A DNA stretch of 64,000 bases from Aplidium turbinatum (GCA_918807975.1 OU964924.1:20939695-21003694); one strand, 5' to 3'. Positions 21,531-32,262 are shown, counted from the stretch's first letter. The notes: generated by a model not told the origin, from the letters alone. Numbers and translations: made by a program.

Positions 21531-21693
21531 AGGCCCCTAGCCAGCAGGGAGCCAGGGAGGCCTCGCCCCCCTTAAAAACAAATCCAACATTCAAGAGCAA
21601 CAGCTACATTTATAATGATTTTGCCCATTTAAATTTTTTCGGCCCCCCTTAAAAAAAGTTGGCCCCCCTTGCTCTGCGGTCTGGCTACGGCAC
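21531..21693. mobile_element. Short hAT-like MITE in the foldback centre
   Basis: CAGGCCCCTAGCCAG at the left and CTGGCTACGGCACTG at the right, about 160 bp, with GGCCCCCCTT words inside. The flanking duplication is not clear. Confidence 0.5.
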
Positions 21694-21870
21694 TGTCGTT
21701 CGATAAATTGTCGTTCGATAAACTGTCGTTTCGATAAACTGTCGTTTCGATAAACTGTCGTTTCGATAAACTGTCGTTCGATGAATTGTCGTTCGATAAA
21801 CTGTCGTTTCGATAAACTGTCGTTCGATAAACTGTCGTTCGATGAACTGTCGTTCGATAAACTGTCGTAG
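21694..21870 (-). repeat. Right arm of minisatellite foldback
   Basis: Inverse of the left arm: tandem TTTCGATAAACTGTCG units, about ten. The two arms could pair into a long stem around the G-rich centre. Confidence 0.9.
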
Positions 21871-21881
21871 TACCAGGTAAA

Positions 21882-22190
21882 GCAGCCGTGGCCGAGTGGT
21901 TAGCGCGTTGGGCTCGCAGTCGAGAGCCTGCATGTTCGACTCCAGCCACCCGCACTTGCTGTTGTTTCTCTGGGCAAGAAACTTAACGATAATTGCCTCT
22001 ACCTAGTGATCGATTTCGAGTAATGGGTAGTACCAAATTTAAGTCATAAGTAAAGTAGACAACCGGAAACAGACATTGCCGTCGGCTGCAGCGTGGGTCA
22101 GGTGTATGTCGGAAGGCATACACCGATGCATAGCGCTCAAGTCCGCTTTCCCGCAATGCAGGATAAAGATAAACAAACAAACAAACAAAA
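21882..22190 (+). mobile_element. SINE-C, full length, tRNA-derived
   Basis: Head GCAGCCGTGGCCGAGTGG with GTTAGCGCG, then ATGTTCGACTCCAGCC as B box: a Ser/Leu-type tRNA resemblance. The body contains gggcaagaaacttaacgat, a gtgatcgatttcgag block, and cccgcaatgcaggataaa, and ends in (AAAC)n. Copies at 28900 and 60339 are on the opposite strand. Confidence 0.88.
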
Positions 22191-22413
22191 AAAATCTCTG
22201 CCTCTGTGTACTCAGGCTCAAAACGATAGGGTTCAGGTTCTAGCATACTTTCTTCTTCATCATCACTTACTTTTTCAACCACCGTACTATCTTCCTCTTC
22301 GTATTGGAAACCAAGAGTCAGAAATTCTCCAATATGACACAAAAAATTTATAGTAACCTACAGCACCTAAAAATTGACAAAGCTATATAAACCACGCATA
22401 CAATAATGATGTT

Positions 22414-22527
22414 ATAATTAAAGTAACTTGCGTTCTTCTGGTGGTTATAGGCTACCATACTAGGTTGTGTTCTTCTGGTAACCTAGTAGCCTACAGTCAC
22501 CAGAAGAACGCAAGTTACTTTAATTAT
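22414..22527. repeat. 114-bp hairpin with perfect 30-bp arms
   Basis: ataattaaagtaacttgcg plus ttcttctggtg on the left and its exact inverse on the right; the inner arms continue with TAGGCTAC / GTAGCCTA and ACTAGGTT / AACCTAGT. Probably a small palindromic MITE. Confidence 0.85.
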
Positions 22528-22559
22528 CAAATGCCTGGTGAACCATTTCACTCTGTTTT

Positions 22560-23071
22560 TAACAATGTTATAAGCCTCAAGTGAATTCAATTCATTCAAT
22601 TTTATTTTTTGCTGCTGGCGCAAACATGTACAGAATGACAAAGTAAACATACAAATTTGACACCAAGCAATTTAAGCAATTTTGTAAAGTTGGTTTTTGT
22701 CGCCGAAAAGTGCTTCAAACTGTGGTTTAGATTTTTGATTAAAAAATGTTTTTAATTCATCACGAAGATCAAAAACACGTTTCCAAACTTTGCCTCTGGA
22801 CAACCATCTCACACTAGTGTGAATAACAGAACATTACTGGATGTATCCAATTCACTGCAAACTTTTGAAAATAGGCGGCTGTTTAAAGCACTAGCTTTTA
22901 CAAAATTCACGACACTTACAACGCTTTTCATTGTATCTTGGAATTCTTGTGGCAAAGTTTCTAAACTAATGAAATTCTAAACTTTTCAGAAGGCCTCAGG
23001 TGACCCCAGGCAAATTGTCAGGCGACCCCAGTTGGGGTCGCAACCCACAGGTTGGGAACCGCTGCACTAGG
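22560..23071 (-). mobile_element. hAT transposase remnant with right terminus
   Basis: On the minus strand, short runs across frames match a hAT transposase of the SCAND3/ZBED5/ZMYM6 type (VNFVKASALNSRLFSKVC, then RWLSRGKVWKRVFDLRDELK). The right edge at 23071 has GGTTGGGAACCGCTG, a hAT end. Several breaks and no matching left end; a decayed, truncated copy inside the Kolobok-like element. Confidence 0.75.
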
Positions 23072-23318
23072 TTAATGGCCTTGTTGTAAATTAGGCCCTG
23101 GGGTACCGTACAGGTTATCAAAACCTAATACTGTAATTCTAAATAAATACAATAAACCATAAAATCAACATTACTTCATTAACTTGGCGTCTTCCATAAG
23201 CTGGTCGCCAGGAAGAAGTCAAATGAGATCTTTCAGCTGTTGCACTAGTTTCTGGTGGAGAAGGAAAGATTGATGGACATGCACCGGGTTTCAAGTCAAG
23301 TCTTTTGGCATGTCTCAT

Positions 23319-23528
23319 TTAGAATTGAAGAAAATTTTTGAAGTCTGCTTCTTGAAAGTGCAGACTACAAATTCTGTGGTGTGGTTTTGGTCCACTCCAA
23401 TGACAAGTTGTGGTGTTGACAAATTTATTCCATTTCCTTTTTTGCGTACTGTCTTTGGGAAACCCAAACATACTAACTTTATGCAATGCTGTCGTGTCGC
23501 AGTTAAGCACAACACAAAAGTCAGGCAT
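23319..23528 (-). CDS. THAP zinc-finger domain exon (transposase N-terminus)
   Basis: A 69-residue frame starting MPDFCVVLNC. Zinc ligands of the C2CH THAP finger are visible: Cys5 and Cys10, then CSLHF near residues 58-62; the FGFPKD block, the central W (about residue 44) and HRICSLHF spacing fit the family. THAP fingers bind DNA and occur in P-element and Kolobok transposases and in host proteins. Its position just inside the right end of a TTAA-flanked element and its orientation into the element favour the transposase. No downstream exon was recognised, so the gene is incomplete. Confidence 0.75.
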   Translation of the reverse strand: MPDFCVVLNCDTTALHKVSMFGFPKDSTQKRKWNKFVNTTTCHWSGPKPHHRICSLHFQEADFKNFLQF

Positions 23529-24002
23529 AGTATTTGCTATGATGCAATATTGTTTCTACAATAGTCAAACTATGATGCAATATTGATTTTATGGACATTT
23601 AATTTTTAGCAATGCTACTACATTTATACTACCGTACGGTACCTCACCTTTCTCGTAACATTGCTACTATTACTCAACGAGATATCCTAGAAACTTAAAA
23701 AACGTATAAAACTATCCTGCAAAACTTCTTTAAACGCAACGCGTCCGAACTTCTGATGTTTTGATATTGCTGGAACTGGAGCTCTCGTTTTTTGTGACGT
23801 TTTCTCGAGCAGTGTTTCCACTTTTTGGTCATTTTGAAAAAAATAAAAAATAAATGAAACATTGGACTTTGAGCCTTGCCAGCGCCATTGAAAACCTTTT
23901 TTTTTTTTAGGTAATTTTTTTAAAAATGCATTCTTGAGTGTTCAGTTTACGCATTTTAATGCTTAGCCTAATTCCCGTTTGAAAATTTCCTTTAGTAGGC
24001 CT

Positions 24003-24450
24003 TTAAAGAAAAGTGCCATCAAAGACCATATCATGGAGTGATCTTTTTGTACAGGTCAAAAATTCTCGGCTAACTCATTTAAAATTTACAAAGGCAAATC
24101 CCAATTTGATACCAAAATTCAGGAAGCAGTGTTAATCAAACGCTACAACCCAAATTTAAACAAACAATTATTTGCTGAAGGTGCGTCTATTCTCCTCAAC
24201 ATTTACTTGATGTATGACGTTTCCTGTCGTGCACATTTGTTTGTAGTTATTTATGTAGGCTAGTTGCCTTTTCCTAATGTAATTATACCTTTAAGAAGTT
24301 GAAACTCATTGCATTTTTATAAATATATTTTCAGGTTCCTAATGAGGGTATAAGTTCAGTCGAAAACGTTGGACTGTTAAAACTATTTGTAAATATGTAA
24401 TATGTTATAATGTTCATCCCTGTTGTATTGTTGTGTCTTATTCATATCTA
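24003..24450 (+). mobile_element. Penelope-like GIY-YIG C-terminus and 3' UTR, second copy
   Basis: Parallel to 18120-18600: the NQTLQPKFK / RYNPNLNKQL region and a 3' UTR with CUAAUGA (a weakened core) followed by GAAAA. It sits at the same place in the outer hAT copy. It is a broken fossil piece. Confidence 0.7.
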
Positions 24451-25984
24451 ACCTGTGAGCAAAAGGTATAAACGGGGAACATACAAAAAATTAATTTTGG
24501 TGGAGGGTTTGGGGGAGCTTGATTCCCTTTAGCCCCATGCTGGGTGCGCTACAGTAAAGCTACCACGCTATTACCAACAGAAGCGGATCCGGGGAGCACT
24601 TGGTCACATGCCCGCCCAAAACAGCAATAAAAAAACAAATTTTATCAGATTTTGCAAAAAAAATTCTGTCGTTTCGTTCGCTCTCAAACACACCGCAAAC
24701 GTTTGTTTCCAATGATCATCGGGTTTAAGCGGTCCGGATCATGTGCCTTTCAAAAACTGAAATAAAAGCAAAGAATTGCAAGCTGTTCTTTGCACCTACT
24801 TTGTGTCACTGTCGTTTGTCATTTTTGCACAGGCTAATCCAGGGGTCCGCAAATAGTGGGTCGCGACCCAAATTTGGGTCGCGAGACCATTCACAGTGGG
24901 TCGCAAAACGGTTTAAAACTACCATAAATATAACTTGTATGGCAAAAATAAATACAATCATATAGTTTTTGATGTGCTGAGTTTCGTACAATTTGGTAGG
25001 CTACAAGAAAATTTATACTTTCGATTGTAGTACAGTAGTTAAGCCCACGGTTATTTATATAGCCTGGAAGACAGCTTGAGCCAGGGCATGAAAACTCTCT
25101 CAGCTTATCTCCAGAACTGGCGACTGAAACTTAGCGAAAACAAAACTTTGGCGGCAGCTTTCCACCTATACAATCAGGAAGCTGATCGTGAGCTACATGT
25201 TCAGAACAATGGAAAACCTCTGACCTTCTGCCTTGAACCACAATATCGTGTGATGACACTAGACAGATCGTACATATACCGGAATACCGCCACCATTTGG
25301 TGTCACTGCGCAAGAAAATGACATCCCACGCTGCACTACTCAAGCGCCTGGCAGGCCACAGCTGGGGGGGCGAGGGCTGACACTTTGCGTATAGCAGCCT
25401 TAGCCCTTGTCTACTCTTCAGCAGAGTAGCCTACTGTGCACCTGTTTTTGGTGCTGCAGTGCACACTGCCATAACATCGGCACTGCCATAAACAGCGCCC
25501 TGCGCACAGTTACCGGATGCCTGCGTCCCACACCATTGGATAATTTTGCCATTCTCGCTGGCATCCAAAGCTTCGTCGCGAAGAAGCCACTCTGTTTCTT
25601 GGCCGACGGGCACTAAAGCCTAACCATCTTCTCCACCACAAGATCTCTGCTTCCCCAAACCAGCACCCCAGTCGACTGAAGTCAAGACAACCATTCGTGC
25701 CAGCCGCTCAACTTATGATCAACGCAGCAGATGAACTTCATCTCTGCGGCTACTTGGGCGGACTATAAATGGAATTCTGAAAGGAAGTCAAGTACCACCG
25801 GACTTCATTCGTTCATCCCAGACGCCGACACATGCCCCATCGGCCTGACACTACAAAGACAAGCATGGGTGAGCCTCAACCGTCTTCGTACGGGCGTCGG
25901 GCTTTTCCGGTCAACCATGCGCCATTGGGGAATTGGCCTCTTCCTCCTCCTGTAAATGTGGTGCCGAGGAACAGACTGCAGACC

Positions 25985-27617
25985 CAGGGCCGTAGCCAGA
26001 CCGCAGAGCTAGGGGGGGCCAACTTTTTGTTAGGGGGGGCCAAAAAAATTTAAATGATTTTGGCATTTTAACCTCTTAAATACCGGTATCCACAAAAATT
26101 GCAATATATCAGATTAGTGTTAAGCCCAACACTGGTCTCTTATTTTATCCGCTAGTTAAATCACGGCAACCATATTACAATGACCAACATAACACAGCAA
26201 TTGTTGACTTGTTGTATAAATAGCGTTAGGCTACTTGTTATGAGCAGTAGCGTAGCCAGGAATTTTGAAAGGGGGTGGGGTTGACGGCGAGTTTCGCTTA
26301 TCGCGACACCCAGCGGCGGAGGGTCTGGGGGGCCTCCCCCAGAAAATTTTGAAAAATTACTTTGAATTTGGTGCATTCTGAGAGTATTTTCAACAAAAAT
26401 GTGGGTATGAATATTCCTGTAAAATGGTGCTGTCAGGTGGCATAGCAAAATGATAAGATTATGTTTTCTTCGGCATTTTTCGGAAATAAAGCTACAAGTC
26501 TCTATGTTTTCTTGTTGCTAATTCCAGGCTAAGATATTTGAATGTTTGGTAATGGCAAAACTCGCTCTTTGCAGTTTCGTTTAAAGTTAGGCAAACTTTG
26601 TTTTAGAGACATAAAGAGACCCCCCCTTTGGCTACGCCACTGGTTATGAGCAAAAACTTTAACTGGCTCGAAGAAGCTAGTGCCGAGGATTTTGATAGAT
26701 ATGATTACATTCCGCCTATACACCCGTGAGCTAGTCTATTGCAGTCGCGGATGTTTGGATGCAAACCGTCTCACAAACAAGTCTAAATCGATAGATTTCG
26801 ATACAGAATGTTCAAAGGCCATAAGCACCAAGTTTGCCTGTTTTGGTTGTAACATGCTCCGTCTAGTGGGAGCGTCAACCCTTGTTAACACTGAGAATCC
26901 ACACTCACAAACGGCAGTGCTAGATCCAAATGTAGCAATATCTGCTGCAAGGTTGAACACTTTACAGATTAGAAAACTAGAAACAAAATTTATTTACACT
27001 GATTGAAGAGAAAAAATAAACACTGCTTAAAAGATTACGGTTTATATTTTGTATGCGTTGTCTTCAAAAACCACTTGCTTTACCACTGCACATTTTGCGA
27101 TTTATCTCTGCACAAATTTGGTTTATCAGTGCACAAATTGGTTATCACTGACCCTTAGAATATGGTACCGAGAATAGCGACAGCTGATATCAAATAGCCT
27201 AATTTGTAACGGTTTGCTGGAAAACCTGCTGGAAAACCATTCCCTCTTTGTTGTAGGCCTGCTGGAAAACCATTCCCTCTTTGTTAGGTTATCATTCTTT
27301 CTCAAAACATTTTTATTTTGCACAGTTTCTGACAATTTTTCTACCAACCTAACACGTGTTGGCCTTGGTTGAATTGAACATGTTGAGGTTGCCAAAGGAG
27401 GGGGTGGGGGGGGGCGAAATTGTTTAATCATCTTAGCTGTTAACTAAACTTAGCAATTGTAGTTAATTGGGCCTAGGTTGGAGCTCTGCAACGGGAAAGA
27501 TGGGCAAAATCATTACAATTGTAGCTGTTGCTCGAGAATGTTGGAATTTTGCCAGGGGGGCGAAATTTTTTTCAGGGGGGGCGAGGCCCCCCTGGCCCCC
27601 GGCTGGCTACGGGCCTG
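25985..27617 (-). mobile_element. hAT transposon with transposase remnant, TSD tgcagacc
   Basis: Ends CAGGGCCGTAGCCAG and CTGGCTACGGGCCTG; perfect duplication tgcagacc (25977-25984, 27618-27625). On the minus strand 26736-26960 encodes FGSSTAVCECGFSVLTRVDA followed by an LMAFEHSV run, resembling the hAT C-terminal dimerisation domain. The rest of the transposase is not readable. It contains a MITE (26245-26642). Confidence 0.92.
26245..26642 (-). mobile_element. hAT MITE (TAGCCAGG family), TSD gttatgag
   Basis: CAGTAGCGTAGCCAGG to GGCTACGCCACTG, perfect duplication gttatgag (26237-26244, 26643-26650). The body carries the familiar ggtggcatagcaaaa and aattttgaaaaattac words of this family. 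Frame 26161-26448 is not a gene. Confidence 0.93.
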
Positions 27618-28089
27618 TGCAGACCACATCATCAATAACTGTACCATCTTCAAACCACCTAACGGAGTGGAAGGTCTGCCTGTCATGGATGATGAAACTA
27701 AATACTGGCTGCTCTCTAGTAACCTTCCAGTGTAGTCCGGGAACATCTTGAGTCTGGGCTGGTAAAAGGATAGAGTAAACCCTCGGCCCCAGAGGCTTGC
27801 ACGACGACGAAGCGCACGGTTAATAGGTCCACCCGCTTATTAAGCCCAATTTGGTCCATTCCGGAATTACTGAAAGTATATAGGAGTGGTAGAAAATTGT
27901 TTTCCGCAGCCAAAATCGTCCGGTCCCGATGTGGCCTTAATAAGTGGGGACGACCGTATTGGAATTGATATTAATTTGCAAAGTGTTTTGCGCAAAATTA
28001 TATGCTTCCGAAACGTTTGGGTCGCGAAGACTTCGAACGATTGCTTTTTGGGTCGCACCAAAAAGTATTTGCGGACCCCTGGGCTAATC

Positions 28090-28555
28090 TTTGCCTCCAG
28101 GGAGTGCTCATCAAAGTGTAGCTTCCTTCCTTACTTAGTTACTATTGTGAAGGGGGCATAGGTTACAAACTCCCTTGCTTTTACAACTTTTCTTAAACAG
28201 ATTAGCTAGCAACAATGGTTGATTGTAGCCTAATATTGAAAGAAGGTTTTTTTGATGTGGATGCTTAGTTAAAAGTTTAAATGAATTCAGTTTTACACTG
28301 AGGAAAGTAGGCCAAGTTCAGAAAGACATATGATGCGACGCACGATACAAATTAGTGCGGTAACATTTTATATAAGTGTAAGAGATGGTTTTAGCTGTGG
28401 TTTAAAATGTTATTTGGCTGTCTAATGACATTCTGTATGTCTAACAGATATTTTAACTTTATTGACTATCTGACTTCATTAACTATTTTCACACAATTAT
28501 TACTCGAATTATAATTTTTAGTTATCAGAAGTAGGCCTACTGTTCGTATAATATT
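28090..28555. other. Intergenic, no gene seen
   Basis: No coding frame or element ends recognised. Confidence 0.35.
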
Positions 28556-29424
28556 GGGTGCTGGTATAGCATCGGCCGCCTTGGTTAGTGACGTCATGAA
28601 AAAGTGTGACATCATGCAAAAAAACGCAACTACTTTTATGAAGGGTGCAAAAACACGGAATAGAAGTAAAAGCGGAATGGTTATTGATTTTTAAATATTT
28701 GTAGTGAAATAGTGCCTCCAGCTTAGATCGTTGGAAAGCACGATGCTTCATCTACCCGAATGAATTAATTTCCAAGGCGATTCGATCATTGTTCATCATA
28801 AGCCGCCACCCGTTTGCTGTGATCGGTGAATAGTGCCTCCACCAAATATGCTGTAGCTTTCTCATTTCTGCTCGGATTTTAACAATAATTTTACTATCGT
28901 TGTTTGTTTGTTTGTTTTTTCATATATTTACCCTGCATTGCGGGAAAGCGGACTTGAGCGCTATGCATCGGTGTACGCCTTCCGACGCACACCTGACCCA
29001 CGCTGCAGCCGACGACAATGTCTGTTTCCGGTTGTCTACTCTACTTATTACTGAAATTTGGTACTACCCATTACTCGAAATCGATCACTGGGTAGAGGCA
29101 ATTATCGTAAAGTTTCTTGCCCAGAGAAACAACAGCAAGTGCGGGTGGCTGGAGTCGAACATGCAGGCTCTCGACTGCGAGCCCAACGCGCTAACCACTC
29201 GGTCATTGCTGCCGACATTGCTGCCAAGCATGATGCCTCATCTACCCGAATTGATTAATTGCCAGTCTAAAGTAGGCATTATATTTATGTAGCACTAACT
29301 TAAACTTTAATATTTTGTACCAATTCTTAGCAATTTAATTTTTAAAATAACCAACACAAATTAAAAGAGTATATCTTGGTTTATTTACCTAACAACTTTC
29401 ACGTTTATATGTTATGAATATTGT
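28556..29424 (+). mobile_element. Partial second copy of the GGGTGC foldback family
   Basis: Begins GGGTGCTGGTATAGCATC after aatatt, as does the large element at 33574, and runs through one unit of its ~393-bp repeat (aaaacgcaactac, tctacccgaat, gtttgctgtgatcgg, tttctgctcggattttaac, agagtatatcttggttta). A SINE-C (28900-29212) splits it and a hAT sits at its right end. Only one arm is present. Confidence 0.75.
28900..29212 (-). mobile_element. SINE-C copy
   Basis: Minus-strand copy of 21882-22190: (GTTT)n, the ccctgcattgcgggaaagc block, gatcactgggtagaggcaa, and the tRNA-like head inverted, ending near ccactcggtcattgctgc. Head slightly altered. Confidence 0.87.
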
Positions 29425-31154
29425 CAGTGACGTGCGGTGAGGTTCCTAGATGGTAAGGCACTAATTTTTTCAAGTCACTTTTATAATAAAATTTTTTAAC
29501 AACAGCAAAAACGGTATCATACTAATCAAAAAAATTAGCAGCATGCTGTCATATTCATTAAAAATAAAATCCACGCGCCTATCCTTTTGGAGTAAAACAT
29601 ATGTGACTTTGTTGTAGAGACCCTTCTTTAATCCAAACATTATATCTGGATATTGAAAACAAGAGACAGGGAAAGCAGAAAAGGCGATTTTTTTTAAAGC
29701 ATAGCGACACACTCATACAGCCACTTCTTTTTTGAGTACCAATCCCTTTGAAAGTTGGGGGTGATTTTTTTTTGTTCAGTCGTCTGATGCAAACCTTATG
29801 TATTTGGAATAGGTCTTTCTTTATTTATGACTTCAACTTTGAATTGAACGTTTAGTTTTTAAAAATTTCTCAGATTTGATACTAAATCTTTCTCCACTTT
29901 GGTTAAATTTTATAAGAAACAATCCTTTACACTGCAAAAAGTCACATACCACGTACTATGCCGGCATTCCAGCTTGACAAAAAAGGTTTCATAGCTGTGA
30001 CGTCATATTTGAGGCATGCCTCAAATCATAGCTAAATCCAGGGATATCTATAACTACGGGATTGGAAACTCTATCCAGTGCTATACATCAGTAGGGTCAT
30101 CACATTATTACGATTACAGAAAGATTAACAAAATAAAATACCCACTAAAAGATATACAAAGTTCGATTTTACAATAATAATACAAATTTACACTCACATT
30201 AAAACGTAATTGATGTATAAAAGTACATTAACGCTGCTAGAAAAAAAAAACGATGAATCCATAAAATGGATGAATGCAACGAGTCCAAAAACAGCCTACT
30301 GTTGTTCTTTAGCATTTTGTGTACTACAAATCGGATCAAAAGTAAATGAGGAGTGTTCAGCAATCAGTGAAATATGCTATTGTATCACGAACTTGTTCAC
30401 AGACCAATGCAGTACGAAACCAATCCGTTTACGATGTCATCAGAACTAAAACCAATAGCCTACTCATTCTGGAAATTTCTTAAGCAGCAAACAAAATACA
30501 ACATGACTGCACTAATGGAATACAAACAAATCAAAAAACCAGGCAAACGTAGACCTTACAATTTACAGCAGGGAAATTGATTGTTACACTTTTGGTTGTT
30601 TGTTTAGCCTACTACTTGCTGCCCTTTGAGGTCAATTTACGAGATTATTTATCACAGCAGCACACAAAGAAAAGTGACCCTACTGGTGTATAGAATGGTT
30701 TTCAGTTCCACAGAGTTTCCAATCCCGTAGTTATAGATATCCCTGGCTAAATCGTTCATGATAATTTCTGGGCGACTTTGCGAAAGAAAAAGGCACGCAT
30801 AATGCAGTGTACGGTTTGGAAGTTTTCTGATCTGAAGTGAGGCACAGCTTGGCGCTGCCTCTCCTCGCGTATTTCAACGATTTTGACCACGTGAACGCTC
30901 GATATGAATATCGCCACAGAAACAGAAAAAAATAAAGCACAGTTTAGGTGTAGAAACGTAAAATTTGAGGGAAATGGGGCACGATTACAGCAATTCACAC
31001 GAATTAAAGCACCTAAAAACGTGCAATATAAGTACTAATTTTTAACAAATAATATTTATTCTGTGATAACCATTTTTTTTATATAACTTTTGCTTTGCCA
31101 GATGTTGGCAGGTGAGGCACTGCCTCACCTGCCTCCTCTGACTGCACGTCCCTG
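29425..31154. mobile_element. hAT element, 1.73 kb, TSD aatattgt
   Basis: Ends CAGTGACGTGCGGTGAGG and its rough inverse ending TGCACGTCCCTG; perfect duplication aatattgt (29417-29424, 31155-31162). GAGGCACTGCCTCAC lies inside the right end. The transposase is not recognisable; it carries a second element inside. Confidence 0.9.
30039..30745. mobile_element. Nested 707-bp element with ~33-bp TIRs, TSD gctaaatc
   Basis: CAGGGATATCTATAACTACG and onward for about 33 bp, with an almost perfect inverse at the right end; duplication gctaaatc (30031-30038, 30746-30753). The frame at 30210-30449 has no domain I recognise. Long TIRs with 8-bp duplication: hAT-like. Confidence 0.92.
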
Positions 31155-31162
31155 AATATTGT

Positions 31163-31533
31163 AGGTTCATAACAAAAATTGCATTTAAACGTTACAAGAT
31201 AGTGAAGCCACAGCTGGTGAAACTAGGCTACAGGACAGTGAAACATTATCACAAATTATTACATTTTAACAGCCGTCCAAATTGTTATGTAAAACTACAC
31301 AATCAAATTAATGTTTTCTCAGCTGAGCTGGTCTGACTGAGCTCTCGCCAATGCGAGCAAATCATTTTATTGTCTGTTCCCTTTTTCCTATTTAATCGGG
31401 ATCAGGTTGCATGGAAAATTACAGAATGTTTAGGAAATAATAGATACTAGGTTAAACTGGTTCACTATAATTAAAGAAAAGAAAAACTTATTTTACACAA
31501 TAATGGATTGCTACATTATTTTGTATATATAAA
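31163..31533. other. Intergenic, no gene seen
   Basis: No frame, repeat end or RNA gene recognised. Confidence 0.35.
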
Positions 31534-31999
31534 CAGTGGCGTAGCCAAGGGCGGAGTTTTGGGGGTTACAACCCTCCTTTGAAACGCGTGTGACGTCACG
31601 ATATTGAGAATGATGCTTTCAGTTTCTTTATGCTTAAAAATGATGCTTTCAGTCTAAAAAAAATTGCCTAATTTGAAACAAAACTGCACTAAATTTAAAA
31701 GAGCGAGTTTTGCCAATACCAAACATTCAAACATCTCTGCCTGGAATTAGCAACAAGAAAGCATAGAGACTTAGCTAACTTTCCGAAAACTGCCGAAGAA
31801 GACATCATCTTATCCTTTTGCTATGCCACCGGACAGCACCATTTTACAGGAATATATTCATACCCACATTTTTGTTGAAAATGCTCTCAGAAAGCACCAA
31901 ATTCAAAGTAATTTATCAAAATTTTCTGGGGGAAAGCCCCCTAAACTCCCCGCCGCTGGGTCGTCAACCCCCCCTTCAAAATTCCTGGCTATGCTACTG
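31534..31999 (+). mobile_element. hAT MITE (TAGCCAGG family), TSD tatataaa
   Basis: CAGTGGCGTAGCCAAGG to CCTGGCTATGCTACTG with the perfect duplication tatataaa (31526-31533, 32000-32007). A word of about 20 bases around aatgatgctttcagt is duplicated near 31611-31650. Confidence 0.92.
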
Positions 32000-32046
32000 T
32001 ATATAAATATATTGTATCACAGTTGTTACATGTTGATCAACAGAAC

Positions 32047-32262
32047 ACATTTCAATTCAATTCAATTCAATTCAATTTATTTTTCTTTGTCAGAATGCAA
32101 AAGAAATGATATTGTGAAAAAGAAATACAGTAACAAAACTAACAAAAGGAAAAGGTGGCAAAATTTTAATGATTTAAGACGTGCATGAATGGATCTAATA
32201 TGCGGTATGCATCAATAAATATAGTTAAGCACGGCCACCAAACCTGATGGAAACGGACATTA
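32047..32262 (-). mobile_element. LINE 3' end, (TTCAA)n side first
   Basis: Inverse orientation of 19655-19910, with the simple-repeat tail at 32047-32078 and the conserved ggaaaaggtggcaaaa and aagcacggccacc blocks. Confidence 0.7.

Larger units (their letters stand above)
18754..24002 (-). mobile_element. Kolobok-like DNA transposon, TTAA-flanked, with THAP domain
   Basis: Termini AGGGATACTAAAGGAAA and the inverse of AGGCCTACTAAAGGAAA (15 of 17 identical), each flanked by TTAA (18750-18753, 24003-24006). A THAP zinc finger lies near the right end on the minus strand. TTAA targets with a THAP-bearing transposase are features of the Kolobok superfamily. The catalytic region was not recognised. 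About half of the length is later insertions: LINE end, SINE-B with a SINE-A piece, minisatellite foldback, SINE-C and a hAT remnant. Confidence 0.7.
15674..24554. mobile_element. Outer hAT-like element with several nested insertions
   Basis: Left end CAGTAGCGCACCCAG at 15674 and right end CTGGGTGCGCTACAG ending 24554, flanked by taaagtta and taaagcta (7 of 8 agree). Inside, in order, are a MITE (15753-16151), a second copy of the same family (16544-18690), and a Kolobok-like element (18754-24002). What remains of the element itself is non-coding sequence on the left and, at 24003-24450, a Penelope-derived piece. With inserts removed it would be roughly 1.2-1.5 kb. The superfamily is inferred from 8-bp duplications and CAG/CTG ends. 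Confidence 0.75.
25060..27830 (+). mobile_element. LINE 3' part (RT thumb and zinc knuckle), split by a hAT
   Basis: 5'-truncated non-LTR retrotransposon. Across frames it reads LSAYLQNWRLKLSENKT (after RT motif C), then the block HAALLKRLAGHSWG, LRIAALALVYSSAEYCAP, LRTVTGCLRPTPLDN, then WVSLNRLRTGVG and, after the hAT at 25985-27617, QTADHIINNC and LPVMDDETKYWLL. The hAT interrupts exactly between the RLQ of one part and the T-A-D-H of the next. It has frameshifts and stops. Same family as 1783-2008. Clade of Jockey/I/CR1 type by motif only. Confidence 0.85.
24840..28081. mobile_element. hAT element, TSD ggctaatc, host of nested LINE and hAT
   Basis: Left end CAGGGGTCCGCAAATA and right end TATTTGCGGACCCCTG are perfect inverses; both flanks read ggctaatc (24832-24839, 28082-28089). 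GGGTCGCGACC-type words lie inside both ends. Its own sequence is only about 24840-25059 and 27830-28081, so without the LINE it would be a short MITE. Confidence 0.95.

Noticed and set aside
21020-21955. CRISPR-like array or repeat protein
   Set aside because: Units are 15-17 bp without spacers, in a eukaryotic context, and the reading frames follow from the repeat period.
23319-23528. Host THAP-domain gene
   Set aside because: Position and orientation just inside a TTAA-flanked element favour a transposase; no further host exons were recognised.
30210-30580. Coding gene within the nested element
   Set aside because: Two overlapping short frames with no known domain inside a mobile element; they may be chance.
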